DNA of 64,000 bases from JAGQSZ01 sp049647585 (GTDB lineage Bacteria; Actinomycetota; Acidimicrobiia; Acidimicrobiales; Microtrichaceae). Where the stretch lies: the NCBI GenBank assembly GCA_049647585.1, contig JBARXY010000004.1, positions 248,001-312,000 of the forward strand. Reading direction: 5' to 3'. Shown piece by piece: positions 24,985-34,732 of this stretch; position 1 is the stretch's first letter; each line of letters opens with the position of its first letter. The notes beneath the pieces are model-generated. The model ran no database searches. It saw nothing but the letters and a program-made list of their open reading frames with translations, and was not told the DNA's origin. The translations under genes were made by a program, and so were the position numbers.

Positions 24985-26610
24985 GTGAGTTACAACATCG
25001 CAGACCTCTACGAGCACACAGCTGACGTCGTTCCGGACCGGATCGCGATTGTCGACGGCGAAACCCGCCTCACCTACCGGGAGTTCGACGAGCGAGGTAA
25101 CCAGATCGGCCACTACCTCGCCGAACAGGGTGTCGGTCCGAACGACCACGTCGGGATCTATGCCCAGAACTCGCATCAATGGCTCGAGGCGATGTTGGGT
25201 TGTCTCAAGATCCGAGCAGTGCCGATCAACATCAACTACCGCTATGTCGAGGAAGAACTCTCCTACCTGATCTCCAATGCCGAATTGGTCGCCTGCGTAT
25301 TCGACCGTGAGTACGCCACCCGGCTCGCAGCGGTGGCCGATCGGTCACCGAAGCTAAAGACGTTCATCCATATCGAGGATGGCTCCGACGCCGATGTCGA
25401 CAAGCTTGGTTCTGTCTTGTTCGAGGACGCTGTCAACGCCTCGTCGAAGGAACGGAACTTCCCCGAGCGGTCAAACGACGACATCTACGTCATCTACACC
25501 GGCGGAACAACCGGCATGCCCAAGGGCGTCATGTGGCGCAGCGAGGACATCTACTTCGCCCTGGGCCAAGGTATCGACGCCCTGACCGGCGAGAGGGTCA
25601 GCAGCGAATTCCACAAGGCCGAGCAGGCCGCGGCAAGCCCCACTCCCCTGATCTTCTGTGTGATCCCACCCCTGATGCACGGCGCCGCTCAGATCGCCAC
25701 GCTCAGCCAGTTGTTCATCGGTTCCACCCTGGTGATGATCCGGAAGTTCAAGGCCGAAGAGGTCTGGGACACATTCGCCGCCGAGGGAGTCAACTCGGTG
25801 ATCATCACAGGTGACGCGATGGCCAGTCCGATGATTGACGCCCTCGACAAGAATCCTGACCGTTGGGATCTGTCGGCTCTCATCTCGCTGTCCTCGAGCG
25901 CGGCCCTGTTCTCACAGTCCCTCAAGGACCGTTACCTCGAATACTTCCCGAATCTGATCATCACCGATTCGATCGGCTCCACCGAATCAGGCTTCAACGG
26001 CATCACCTACGCGACAAAGGGCGAACAGGCGGCCGCTGGCGGTCCAACGGTGAACGCCGGACAAGATGTCGTGGTGCTCGATGATGACCTCAACATCATT
26101 CCCGAGGGCGACGAGCGGATCGGTCGACTGGGCCGCGGCGGCAACATCCCGATTGGATATTTCAACGACCCGGTAAAGACCGCAGAAAACTTCGTGATTG
26201 CGGCCGACGGCAAGCGTTACGCCGTTTCGGGCGACTCGGCGCGGTGGGCCGGAATGGGTCGAATGACGATGCTCGGTCGAGGTTCTGTGTCGATCAACTC
26301 CGGTGGAGAGAAGATCTTCCCCGAGGAGGTCGAGCAGGCCTTGAAGGCCCATCCAGCGGTAGTCGACTGCACAGTCGTTGGGGTCAAGGACGAGCGCTGG
26401 GGCCAGCGGGTTGCCGCAATCGTCCAATACCGCGACGACTCCAGGGCGAGTCTTGAAGAACTGGCCGACCACAGCCGTGGATTCATCGCCGGCTACAAGG
26501 TCCCCCGCGAACTCCATGTGGTCGACGAGATCGTGCGCTCCCCATCGGGCAAGCCCGATTATCGCTGGGCCAAGGAACTTGCAGAGTCGGGCGAAGCCAA
26601 GATCAGCTGA
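24985..26610 (+). CDS. Acyl-CoA synthetase (FadD family, steroid/long-chain type)
   Basis: A 541-residue adenylate-forming enzyme, start GTG at 24985 (MSYNIADLYEHTADVVPDR). The AMP motif is YVIYTGGTTGMPKGVMWRSED (about 168-188), A5 is ITDSIGSTESGF, the ribose-binding Asp is in VSGDSAR, and the C-terminal hinge is MLGRGSVSINSGGEKIFPEEVE with PSGKPDYRWAKE for the catalytic Lys. The TGGTTGMPKGV(M/V)W form is typical of actinobacterial FadD enzymes of sterol side-chain and similar acid catabolism. A paralogue with the same motif is at 30161. Substrate remains a guess. Confidence 0.9.
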   Translation: MSYNIADLYEHTADVVPDRIAIVDGETRLTYREFDERGNQIGHYLAEQGVGPNDHVGIYAQNSHQWLEAMLGCLKIRAVPININYRYVEEELSYLISNAELVACVFDREYATRLAAVADRSPKLKTFIHIEDGSDADVDKLGSVLFEDAVNASSKERNFPERSNDDIYVIYTGGTTGMPKGVMWRSEDIYFALGQGIDALTGERVSSEFHKAEQAAASPTPLIFCVIPPLMHGAAQIATLSQLFIGSTLVMIRKFKAEEVWDTFAAEGVNSVIITGDAMASPMIDALDKNPDRWDLSALISLSSSAALFSQSLKDRYLEYFPNLIITDSIGSTESGFNGITYATKGEQAAAGGPTVNAGQDVVVLDDDLNIIPEGDERIGRLGRGGNIPIGYFNDPVKTAENFVIAADGKRYAVSGDSARWAGMGRMTMLGRGSVSINSGGEKIFPEEVEQALKAHPAVVDCTVVGVKDERWGQRVAAIVQYRDDSRASLEELADHSRGFIAGYKVPRELHVVDEIVRSPSGKPDYRWAKELAESGEAKIS

Positions 26611-26644
26611 TCTAGGACCGCCGTCAGGATCGGTCTGGTCCGAC

Positions 26645-27418
26645 TCAGGTGAATGCCAGATGGACCGAGAGGACCACCAGGACCACCGCCGACACAGTCC
26701 CCATTCGGGCCAGCGTCATTTCGCTGCAGGTACGCCTGAGAACCGAGCCTGTGAGGACGTATCCCCCGTGCGCTATCAGGGATGACAGCGTCATTCCGGC
26801 CGCCCAGCCCACTGTGCCGACGCCGGGTCCCCCGGCGATGACTACTGCCGACATCAAGACTATGGTCATCGGGTTCATGAGCGTCAGACCGTAGAAGGCC
26901 GCGGCGAGTCGTGCACCGCCGAGATGTGCGAAGAGTCCCTGACCCGAACCGGCGGTGTTGCTCACGGTCGAGGCTCCGGCGCGCAGCGCGGTGGCGGTTC
27001 CCCGGGACTGGGGACATTCTGGGTCAATTGAGTTCTGGGCGGGCGGGACTTCCGTCCGCCACGGTCGTTCGGGTTCAAGTGCGTCGAGCATTTCCTGGTC
27101 CGGCCCACCGTTCCTCAGCGCGGCGACCTCGCTGCGCGAATCGCTGGCCATCCGCCACGCCATCCAGATGAGCACCGCGATTCCGACGGCTCGCAGTACC
27201 GGTGCGATCGGAGTGAGTGCAGCCACCAGGGCGGTGCCTGCCACAGCGGCCAGACTCGAATAGGTCATGTCTGCTGAGGCAACGCCCAATGCGCCCGGAA
27301 GGGCTGTACGGACCCCACGGTCCATGCCCTGGTTCAGCAGGAGGATTGAGATAGGTCCCAGCGTGACCATGATCGGCAAACCGATCACGAGTCCACTCGA
27401 GACATCGGAGATGAACAT
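26645..27418 (-). CDS. LysE/RhtB-family amino-acid exporter
   Basis: A 257-residue membrane protein. The opening LVIGLPIMVTLGPISILLLN and the following GVRTALPGALGVASADMTYS match the LysE-type translocator signature (GP motif in helix 1). About six hydrophobic segments are visible, with a long hydrophilic loop (about 97-160). The partner Lrp-type regulator is divergent from it with 67 bp between the starts, the usual arrangement for an exporter under control of an amino-acid-sensing regulator. The transported compound is not predictable. Confidence 0.85.
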   Translation of the reverse strand: MFISDVSSGLVIGLPIMVTLGPISILLLNQGMDRGVRTALPGALGVASADMTYSSLAAVAGTALVAALTPIAPVLRAVGIAVLIWMAWRMASDSRSEVAALRNGGPDQEMLDALEPERPWRTEVPPAQNSIDPECPQSRGTATALRAGASTVSNTAGSGQGLFAHLGGARLAAAFYGLTLMNPMTIVLMSAVVIAGGPGVGTVGWAAGMTLSSLIAHGGYVLTGSVLRRTCSEMTLARMGTVSAVVLVVLSVHLAFT

Positions 27419-27485
27419 GGACCGAGTATGTCAATGATCCCGGCGACGTTTAGAGGGTGCAAGCTTGGAAGTAGCATCTCTGACC

Positions 27486-27932
27486 ATGGAAACACCGGCA
27501 CTAGACGTACTTGACCGAGGAATCCTCGCCGAGCTCGCGAAGGACGGTCGTCTGAGCTGGCGTGAACTCGGATTACGAGTCGGGCTGGGACCTACCGCGA
27601 CAGCCGACCGTGTCCGCAGACTTGAGCAGATCGGCGTCATACGCAGCTACAGGGCCGAGATCGATATCTCTGCTCTCGGAATGGGACTGCGTGCCATCGC
27701 CGAACTGAGGCTGGCACCAGAGACCAATTACCAGCTCTTCGAAGCGACTCTCTACGACACCCCCGAAGTTCTCTCCATGTTCCATGTGACCGGCGATGTC
27801 GACTACGTGCTTCTACTCGCGTGTCCCGACGTTGCCTCTCTCGATCGCCTGTTGGGCAGCTGGCGCGAGAGAGGCGGAGCGATCGAAAGCTCCACCAGAA
27901 TCATCCTGCGCGAGGTGGACCTGTACGGCTGA
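27486..27932 (+). CDS. Lrp/AsnC-family transcriptional regulator
   Basis: A 148-residue regulator: an N-terminal winged helix-turn-helix (LDVLDRGILAELAKDGRLSW, RELGLRVGLGPTATADRVRR, LEQIGVIRSY) and a C-terminal RAM-like ligand-binding domain (GLRAIAELRL, VLSMFHVTGDVDYVLLLACP). Start ATG 27486 was chosen over TTG 27465 because it gives the normal N-terminal length. It is divergent from the LysE exporter and probably regulates it in response to an amino acid. Confidence 0.88.
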   Translation: METPALDVLDRGILAELAKDGRLSWRELGLRVGLGPTATADRVRRLEQIGVIRSYRAEIDISALGMGLRAIAELRLAPETNYQLFEATLYDTPEVLSMFHVTGDVDYVLLLACPDVASLDRLLGSWRERGGAIESSTRIILREVDLYG

Positions 27933-28006
27933 GCCGAACTGCTCAGCAGAGATGGAGGAGGTCCTGAGGTGGGTCTCAAGGCGCAGAGCTGCCTCCCACC
28001 AGACCC

Positions 28007-30103
28007 TCAGCCGAGGAACTCCTCGAGGCGTGACTGGGCCCTTTCCCATTCGGCCAGCAAACGGTCCGCCGACTTCTTGGCGCTGTCCAGGGCCTCGGCA
28101 AGTTCCCTGACCTTGTCGTGGTCATCATAAATTGCGGGGTCGGCCAATTGCGCCGAGGCGGACGAGGCCTCTGCCTCGGCCTTCTGGATCTGACGCTCCA
28201 GCTTCTTGACCGTCGCCTTGAGATCCTTGGAAGCCTTCTGACGTTGTTGGCGTTCCTCAGCGCTTAGACGACGTGCCTCGGTCTTGTTGGGGCGTCGGCC
28301 ACCGCCGGATCCAGATCCGGTCGGTCCAGTGCCAGTGGATCCCGACCCGCCCGATCCCGTCGCTCCCGATCCCGACCCGCCCGATCCCGACCCGCCCGAT
28401 CCCGACGCAGTCTTGTTTCGCGCCCCGGACACCGAACCGCTCGACGATGCGCTGCGAGGACTCGCCGAACCGGCGGAGGCCGTCGAACCCCTCGGTGCGA
28501 GCACGTCCTCGTCCACCCCCGGGTGGAAGATGACCCTGCCGTCGCGAACCTCGAGCAGCGAGTCCGCGACCGAACGGATCAGATAGCGATCGTGTGTGAC
28601 CAACAGAACCGTCCCCGGATAGGCCACGAGAGCATCCTCGAGGACATCGCAGCTCGGAAGATCCAGATGGTTGGTCGGCTCGTCGAGAATCAACAGGTTC
28701 ACCGGATTGACCATCGTCCGGGCCAGGGCCAGCCGGGTCCGCTCACCACCGGAAAGGTCCCCGACCCGACGTTCGGCAGCCTCGCCCGAGAATCCGAAAC
28801 TGCCCAGAATCGTCCGGAGGTTCCTCCCGTGGTCGTCACCGACCGCGGAGCGGAACTCCTCGAGGACAGTCGCCTCGAAGCGCAGCGACTCGACCTGATG
28901 CTGGGCGAACTCGGCGACGTCAACGTTGTTGCCGACGCTCACTTCGCCCTTCATCACAGGTAGTTCGCCGAGCAACATTCTTAGCAGGGTGGTCTTACCG
29001 GCCCCATTGGGTCCGATCAGCGCAATCTTCTGACCACGCTCGACGACAAGGTCAATATCGCTGAGCACCGGCGTGGAGTCGAAGCCGACGGTCGCGTCCT
29101 TCGCTTCGAGCACGACCCTGGCCGAGCGTTGGGGCTCAGGAAAGCCGAACTTGGCCACGAGCGCGCTCCGCTCCGGCGGCTGGAGCCTCTCCAGCTTCTC
29201 GAGAGCCTTGATCCGGCTCTGCACCTGGCGGGCTTTGGTCGCCTTGTAGCGGAACCGTTCGATGAACCGTTCGGTCGATTCAAGCCGCTTGGCCTGCGCC
29301 GCCGCAGCAGCTTCCGCAGCGGCGATGCGCTCCTCGCGCTGCACCACGAACTCGGCGAACCCGCCGACGTATTCGATCGAGCGACGGTTGGACATCTCGA
29401 CGACCCGCTCGGCCACGGCATCGAGAAAGTCACGATCGTGGCTCACGAACAGAATCGCGCCGGGCCAGGAAGCCAGGTGGTTCTCGAGCCACGAGACTGA
29501 CTCGATGTCGAGGTGGTTGGTGGGTTCGTCGAGTACCAGCAGGTCCGGGGCCGAAAGCATGAGCCGCGCCAGCGCGACCCGCATCCGCCAGCCTCCGGAA
29601 AGGTCCTGCACGGCACGGTCGGCGTCACTCGACGAGAACCCCAGCCCCGCCAGGATCTGGCGTGCGTCGGCCTCGACGCTGTAGCCGCCGAGCGTCTCGA
29701 AGCGGTGCTGGGAGGATCCGTAGGAGTCGAGTGCCGCGGAATACGCCTCTGCGTCGGGTGTCGGACCGTCGGGCGCAGTGGCCGCGACCTCATCAAGCAG
29801 TCGACCCAGTTGGGCCTCAAGGTCGGTGACGTGGGCCGCACCACGCAGGACCTCTTCGATCACCGAACCATCGATCTGTTCGGTGAGTTCCTGGGGCAGA
29901 TAGCCGATGCGGGTTCCCTTGCCGATGTGAACCTCGCCTGCGTCGGCCTGTTGGGCACCGGTGATGATCTCGAGCAGGGTCGTCTTGCCGACCCCGTTCG
30001 CTCCGACAAGAGCGACGCGGCGGCCTGGCATCAACTTGAAGGTCACACCTTCAAAGAGGGTGCGACCCCCGAAGGCTTTCGAGAGTCCAGAGACGGTGAT
30101 CAT
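28007..30103 (-). CDS. ABC-F family ATPase (ribosome-associated, duplicated ABC domains)
   Basis: A 698-residue soluble protein with two ABC domains and no membrane segment. Domain 1 has GANGVGKTT, LSGGWRMRVALARL and LLVLDEPTNHLD; domain 2 has GPNGAGKTT, LSGGERTRLALART and LLILDEPTNHLD. A helical linker (about 245-320, Ala/Arg/Glu rich) separates them, as in Uup/EttA-type proteins that act on the ribosome. The C-terminus has a Gly/Ser-rich low-complexity stretch (about 560-605) followed by a charged coiled coil (ERQQRQKASKDLKATVKKLE), as in Uup. It stands alone on the minus strand, 57 bp downstream of the FadD gene at 30161. Confidence 0.92.
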   Translation of the reverse strand: MITVSGLSKAFGGRTLFEGVTFKLMPGRRVALVGANGVGKTTLLEIITGAQQADAGEVHIGKGTRIGYLPQELTEQIDGSVIEEVLRGAAHVTDLEAQLGRLLDEVAATAPDGPTPDAEAYSAALDSYGSSQHRFETLGGYSVEADARQILAGLGFSSSDADRAVQDLSGGWRMRVALARLMLSAPDLLVLDEPTNHLDIESVSWLENHLASWPGAILFVSHDRDFLDAVAERVVEMSNRRSIEYVGGFAEFVVQREERIAAAEAAAAAQAKRLESTERFIERFRYKATKARQVQSRIKALEKLERLQPPERSALVAKFGFPEPQRSARVVLEAKDATVGFDSTPVLSDIDLVVERGQKIALIGPNGAGKTTLLRMLLGELPVMKGEVSVGNNVDVAEFAQHQVESLRFEATVLEEFRSAVGDDHGRNLRTILGSFGFSGEAAERRVGDLSGGERTRLALARTMVNPVNLLILDEPTNHLDLPSCDVLEDALVAYPGTVLLVTHDRYLIRSVADSLLEVRDGRVIFHPGVDEDVLAPRGSTASAGSASPRSASSSGSVSGARNKTASGSGGSGSGGSGSGATGSGGSGSTGTGPTGSGSGGGRRPNKTEARRLSAEERQQRQKASKDLKATVKKLERQIQKAEAEASSASAQLADPAIYDDHDKVRELAEALDSAKKSADRLLAEWERAQSRLEEFLG
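28338..28407 (-). repeat. 15-bp tandem repeat inside the ABC-F gene
   Basis: Units of GATCCCGACCCGCCC (plus-strand reading) at 28338, 28353 (variant GATCCCGTCGCTCCC), 28368 and 28383, with a partial unit at 28398. They encode the repeated GSGGS-type peptide of the ABC-F linker. The period is a multiple of three, so copy-number change would keep the frame. Confidence 0.8.
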
Positions 30104-30160
30104 CGGCCCGGCAGGCTACCGGTCGCGGCGCCACGTCAGGCCATCGGCACCTGACACCGC

Positions 30161-31804
30161 TCAGGAGAGCGCGCCCTCGGCGGCCTGCAGTGCCGTCTGG
30201 CTCGCCCAGCGGTAGTCGGCCTTGCCGGATGGCGAACGTTGGATCGAGTCGACGATCACCAACGCCCTGGGAATCTTGTATCCCGCCAAGTGACCTCGGA
30301 GGTGCACATCGAGATCTTCGAGAGTGGGGACCTGACCCGACGAGGGTTGGACCACGGCAACTACTCGCTGTCCCCAACGTTCATCGGGCACTCCGACCAC
30401 AAGTGCGTCGTAGACACCCGGGTGAGACTTGAGCTGCGACTCGACCTCTTCGGGGTGGACCTTCTCGCCACCGGTGTTGATGGTGGTCGAGCCACGACCG
30501 AGCAGGATGATCGAGCCGTCTTCATCGACCATCCCGAGGTCACCCGAAACGACATATCGGATGCCATTGAGGCTGATGAAGGTCTCGGCGGTCTTCTCGG
30601 GTGCATTCAGATAGCGCATCGGCAGATAGCCGGAGTGCGCGACCCTGCCGATGGCGCCCGACCCCGGCTCGAGTGGCACACCTTCGGCGTCGAGGACCGT
30701 CGTACCCTTTTCCACGTTCTCGAAACGCACCTGGTCGCCAGCGGAGACTCCCGGCGAGAGTCGACGCGAGCCCTGGATACCAGTTTCGGATGAGCCGAAA
30801 CCATCGGTGAACATCGCGTCCGGAGCGAGTTCGCGGAGCTGGTCGAGAAGCGCTGGCGCCATTGGCGCCCCGCCGTTGGAGAGCGAGTACATGCTCGACA
30901 CGTCGAACGGGCCGCTCTCGTTCCAGGCGTCGATGAGTGGCCGCGCCATCGCGTCGCCCACCAGCGTCATGGCCGACACCTTCTCCTCGGCGACCGTCTG
31001 CCAGATCTTCACAGGATCGAAGGTGCCCGGGTGCAGAACGACCTTTGCCCCACAGAACAGCCACATGAACGACACCCACTGCGCAGCGGCGTGCATCAAC
31101 GGCGCGAGCGCATAGAACACGAAGTCGAAATCGATGATTCGCTCGAGCGTCTCCTCGGGGGACGACACAGCTCCCGACATCCGCATCGGGTCGCCACCGC
31201 CCAGGCAGCCGAAGAAACAGTTGTTGTGGTCCCAGACCACACCCTTGGGCATCCCGGTTGTACCGCCGGTATAGAGCACGTAGATATCGTCGCCGCTGCG
31301 ACCTTCTACGGACGGACGCTGCGGCGACGATGACGCCAAAGCCTCGTCATAGGAGACACCACCCGGTACGACCGACAGATCACGCTCCGAAGCGGCGGAA
31401 CCGACTGCGAGGGTGTGTCGCAGCAGTGGCGTTTCGGGCGCAACCTCGGCGACCTTGTCGATGAACTCCGCGTTGCAGACGAGGACCTTCAGCCCGGAGT
31501 CCAACAGCAGGTAGCGGAGCTCTTCGGAGACGTAGCGGTAGTTGATGTTGACCGCCGCGGCGCGGACCTTGAAGCAGGCGATCAGTGTCTCGATGTATTC
31601 GGTGCTGTTGGTCAGGTAGCAGCCGACTAGGTCTCCGGGACCGACACCGCTCGCCAGTAGGTAGTTGGCCAGGCGGTTGGCACGCTCCTCGAGTTGAGCG
31701 AAAGTCAGCCTTCTCTCACCGCACACGAGCGCCTCGCGGTAGGCCACACGGTCCGAGATCGCTTCCCACTGGTCGGCGATGTTGTAGGTCAGTTGATCCC
31801 CCAT
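30161..31804 (-). CDS. Acyl-CoA synthetase (FadD family), paralogue of the 24985 gene
   Basis: A protein of 547 residues from ATG 31804 (MGDQLTYNIADQWEAISDRV); the open frame upstream to 31870 is not needed. Motifs: YVLYTGGTTGMPKGVVWDHN, TDGFGSSETG, VVSGDLGMVDEDG, LGRGSTTINTGGEKVHPEEVE and RSPSGKADYRWA with the catalytic Lys. It is of the same type as the gene at 24985 (both contain VNINYRYV or ININYRYV after the N-terminal domain), so two related acids, or one acid class, are probably activated. It is divergent from the amidohydrolase-like gene at 31937, 132 bp away. Confidence 0.9.
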   Translation of the reverse strand: MGDQLTYNIADQWEAISDRVAYREALVCGERRLTFAQLEERANRLANYLLASGVGPGDLVGCYLTNSTEYIETLIACFKVRAAAVNINYRYVSEELRYLLLDSGLKVLVCNAEFIDKVAEVAPETPLLRHTLAVGSAASERDLSVVPGGVSYDEALASSSPQRPSVEGRSGDDIYVLYTGGTTGMPKGVVWDHNNCFFGCLGGGDPMRMSGAVSSPEETLERIIDFDFVFYALAPLMHAAAQWVSFMWLFCGAKVVLHPGTFDPVKIWQTVAEEKVSAMTLVGDAMARPLIDAWNESGPFDVSSMYSLSNGGAPMAPALLDQLRELAPDAMFTDGFGSSETGIQGSRRLSPGVSAGDQVRFENVEKGTTVLDAEGVPLEPGSGAIGRVAHSGYLPMRYLNAPEKTAETFISLNGIRYVVSGDLGMVDEDGSIILLGRGSTTINTGGEKVHPEEVESQLKSHPGVYDALVVGVPDERWGQRVVAVVQPSSGQVPTLEDLDVHLRGHLAGYKIPRALVIVDSIQRSPSGKADYRWASQTALQAAEGALS

Positions 31805-31936
31805 AGATCCCGCTGACGATAGTCGGCTTGAACATCTGCGCCTTCCCGGGTCACGCTTTGGCTGGCTCACCTAGTAGGCCGAGCAACCGAATCTGGCCGG
31901 AGTCCGGCTGATCGACATACAGACACTGGAGTTCTC

Positions 31937-32809
31937 ATGGGCATGCCCAGCGACATTCGCATCATCGACACGATGATCGGCTTTCCCAGCGCCAACCGGG
32001 AAGACGTCTACAAGTTCTTGGCGCCGGCACTGCGGGACGCCGAGAGCAAGGACAGCTTCAAGATGCCCGCCGAGTACATGTTCAAGGACATCCCCCACGA
32101 CCTCGAAGAGGGCGTCGATCCGGTGGCCGTCACCCTTGACAACATGAACCGTTACGGAGTGGCCCAGGGTCTGATCAACGTCGGCACCACCGTGCGCGAC
32201 GAGCCACGAAGGGCGATCAGGGACTTCCCCGACCGGTTCTTGGGCCTGGTTGACGTGGACCCCAGGCAGGGGATGGATGCGGTCCGCAAGATTCGGCAGT
32301 GCCACGAAGAGTTCGGGATCGTTGCGGTATCAAGCTTCCCATCGGGTTGCGAGACTGCGCTCAACTCAGCGCCGTACTACCCGATCTATGCCACATGCGT
32401 TGAACTCGGACTGCCTGTCTTCCTGAACGTAGGTGTCCCGGGTCCCCGGGTGCCGATGGCTCCCCAGAGGGTCGAACTCCTAGACGAGGTCTGCTATTTC
32501 TTCCCGGAGCTGAAGATCGTCATGCGCCATGGGGCCGAGCCATGGACGGATCTGGCCGTGAAGTTGATGCTGAAGTGGCCCGGTCTGCACTATTCGACCT
32601 CTGCTTTCGCACCCAAGTACTACCCGAAGGACATCATCGACTACGCGAACACCCGCGGCGCCGACAAGTTCATCTTCGGCGGTTACTTTCCGGCCGGACT
32701 GACGTACGAACGAATTGCCGCTGAGTTGCCGAATGTGCCGCTCAAGGACGAAGTTTGGCCCAAGTTCCTTAGGGGCAACGCGGCCAGGCTCTTCGGTCTC
32801 GATGACTGA
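31937..32809 (+). CDS. Amidohydrolase-like TIM-barrel protein with missing metal ligands
   Basis: A 290-residue protein of the Amidohydro_2 superfamily type (IRIIDTMIGFPSANRED at the start, then EYMFKDIP, FLGLVDVDPRQG and LKIVMRHGAEPW). Normal members begin with a D-x-H-x-[HE] metal motif and end with a catalytic Asp in GTDYP. Here the first position reads IDTMIGFP and the last FIFGGYFPAG, so these ligands are absent; only the His in MRHGAEP remains. It may bind its substrate without a normal metal, or act non-catalytically. Start ATG 31937; MGMPSDIR is also compatible with the ATG six bases later. Confidence 0.8.
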   Translation: MGMPSDIRIIDTMIGFPSANREDVYKFLAPALRDAESKDSFKMPAEYMFKDIPHDLEEGVDPVAVTLDNMNRYGVAQGLINVGTTVRDEPRRAIRDFPDRFLGLVDVDPRQGMDAVRKIRQCHEEFGIVAVSSFPSGCETALNSAPYYPIYATCVELGLPVFLNVGVPGPRVPMAPQRVELLDEVCYFFPELKIVMRHGAEPWTDLAVKLMLKWPGLHYSTSAFAPKYYPKDIIDYANTRGADKFIFGGYFPAGLTYERIAAELPNVPLKDEVWPKFLRGNAARLFGLDD

Positions 32810-32901
32810 GCTCCAGCGGGCGCTGCGATCCATATAGTTCGATCGACCTAAATCTCCGCGCATGGATCCAGCTGACCCCGGTTCTTGACGATGAGACACC
32901 A

Positions 32902-34632
32902 ATGGGAGTCTCCAGGGGTTCGAGGACTAGCTGCCGGGCGTGCCGACCGGCGGATTCTGCCGATCGAGCGCGCCCTGGCCACCCCTCGCGGCTGGGTCCC
33001 CGCTCCCGCGTGGGAGTTACAGCGATCCTTCTGAGCCTTGCGGTCGTCGCCTGCACCGCTGCCCCTCCGAGCGTTCCTCCCACCGGCGGGTCCACCCCGA
33101 AAACCCGCATTCCACCGGCGCCAGCATCGGGTTCAACGCCGAACCAGACCACCTGCGGGGCCACATCGGGCGGAACGAGCTCATCCGACTTCAGCGACTC
33201 CATTGGATCCGCCTCCTCAGATCTTGTCGGAGCAGGCTTCAACACCGCCGGAATTGTCCGAATGGGACAAGGCCTGACCGGCACCATCCCGCCGGGCCGT
33301 GGTTCGGCCGGGCCTCCGAATGACACGCCTCGGGGCAATGGACCACCCGGAAACGGAACGCCGGGTGGCGGTCCACCCGCACCACCCAGAGCACTTACCG
33401 CAAGCGAAGCGGTCGATCGCGCGATGGAGGCCGCCAACCATTCCCGCAAGGACCAGATCGCCTCAGGTGCCGACCGACCACTCCCGGTCGCAATCACGAG
33501 CATCGATGAGTCGGGCAGACCTCAGATCCGCCAAGTCTCGGGAGCCGACTACAACACCACCGCAGCCGCCGCTGTCAGCACTGTTGAACAGAGTCTCCTT
33601 GCGGGTGAGTCCGTCATCAACGTCGAGGCCGACCAAATCGTGACCAGCGACGACCTGTCCGAGCCGCGCGCTGCATGGTTCAACCCACTCGCACTGCTCG
33701 ATCCTGCCACGCGCACGTCGATCGTGAATTCACCCTCGACCGAGGCAACGTTGACCGAGGAAGCGGCGACTGACCCGGGTCGTAAGAACCAATGGGCGCT
33801 CGATCAGTTTCGGTTCGAGGACGCCTCGCAGGCGGTTAGCGGCGAGGAGAACCTGCTGGTGTCTGTCGTCGACTCGGGGATCGATGTCGATCATCCGGAT
33901 CTCGCTGGCGTTGTGGTCGCATCCCACAACTTCACCCAGGAAGCGCTCACTACACCCGGTGCCCATGGAACCCATGTGGCGGGAATAATCGCAGCAGTTG
34001 CACAGAACGGGATGGGCGGTCGGGGCGCCACCCCCGATGTCCGACTGATGAATGCAAAGGCCCTGGACAGTACGGGCAGCGGATACATGTCCGACGCGGC
34101 GGATGCCGTCATCTGGTCCGTCGACAATGGCGCGAGCGTCGTCAATCTCTCCCTTGCCGGCGATCGGTCAAGCACAGCCATGGATGCGGCCCTTGCGTAC
34201 GCCGAGGACTCCGGCACCGTGGTCGTAGCGGCAGCCGGCAATGATGGCGTTGCCCAAAAGCGAGATGGAGCCGCGGCAGGTCAGCTGTACTCCTGGCCTG
34301 CAGCGGATCCGCGCACGATTGCCGTGGCCGCGCTCGACGAGTCTGGTTCCGTTTCGGGCTTCTCGACCTGCGCCCCATACGTGGATGTTGCCGCTCCCGG
34401 CGGCCTGATCTACTCGACATACCCCGCGAACAGGTACGTGTACATGAGCGGAACCTCGATGGCGACGCCCTACGTGTCGTCCTTGGCAGTCCTGACCATG
34501 GCCACGGAGCCGACTGCCACCGCTTCCCAGATCCGCTCGCGGATCACGTCCCAGGCGACCGACATTGGGGCACCAGGCCGTGATGGTTCGTCGGGGTGGG
34601 GGAAAGTGAACTTGGCATCTCTCACCCACTAG
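32902..34632 (+). CDS. Exported subtilisin-like serine protease (S8 family), probable lipoprotein
   Basis: A 576-residue S8 peptidase with the complete triad: Asp324 in VVDSGIDVDHPDL, His355 in HGTHVAGI and Ser519 in MSGTSMATPY. A basic N-terminal region of about 37 residues precedes a hydrophobic core and the lipobox-like VVAC (about 51), then a long Pro/Gly/Ser/Thr-rich region (about 55-160) and a propeptide-like domain. This suggests a secreted, surface-tethered protease. The protein is longer than usual at the N-terminus, so a later start is possible. The next plus-strand gene, a WXG-domain protein, is 100 bp downstream. Confidence 0.88.
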   Translation: MGVSRGSRTSCRACRPADSADRARPGHPSRLGPRSRVGVTAILLSLAVVACTAAPPSVPPTGGSTPKTRIPPAPASGSTPNQTTCGATSGGTSSSDFSDSIGSASSDLVGAGFNTAGIVRMGQGLTGTIPPGRGSAGPPNDTPRGNGPPGNGTPGGGPPAPPRALTASEAVDRAMEAANHSRKDQIASGADRPLPVAITSIDESGRPQIRQVSGADYNTTAAAAVSTVEQSLLAGESVINVEADQIVTSDDLSEPRAAWFNPLALLDPATRTSIVNSPSTEATLTEEAATDPGRKNQWALDQFRFEDASQAVSGEENLLVSVVDSGIDVDHPDLAGVVVASHNFTQEALTTPGAHGTHVAGIIAAVAQNGMGGRGATPDVRLMNAKALDSTGSGYMSDAADAVIWSVDNGASVVNLSLAGDRSSTAMDAALAYAEDSGTVVVAAAGNDGVAQKRDGAAAGQLYSWPAADPRTIAVAALDESGSVSGFSTCAPYVDVAAPGGLIYSTYPANRYVYMSGTSMATPYVSSLAVLTMATEPTATASQIRSRITSQATDIGAPGRDGSSGWGKVNLASLTH

Positions 34633-34732
34633 GGGCGCCGGGCTCACGCTCCAGAGCTGTTCATCGGCTAGCGGGAGTCACCTGTTGATCCTGACCGGCG
34701 CGGCCGGGTAGTGATACCCGCTGACCCGACTG

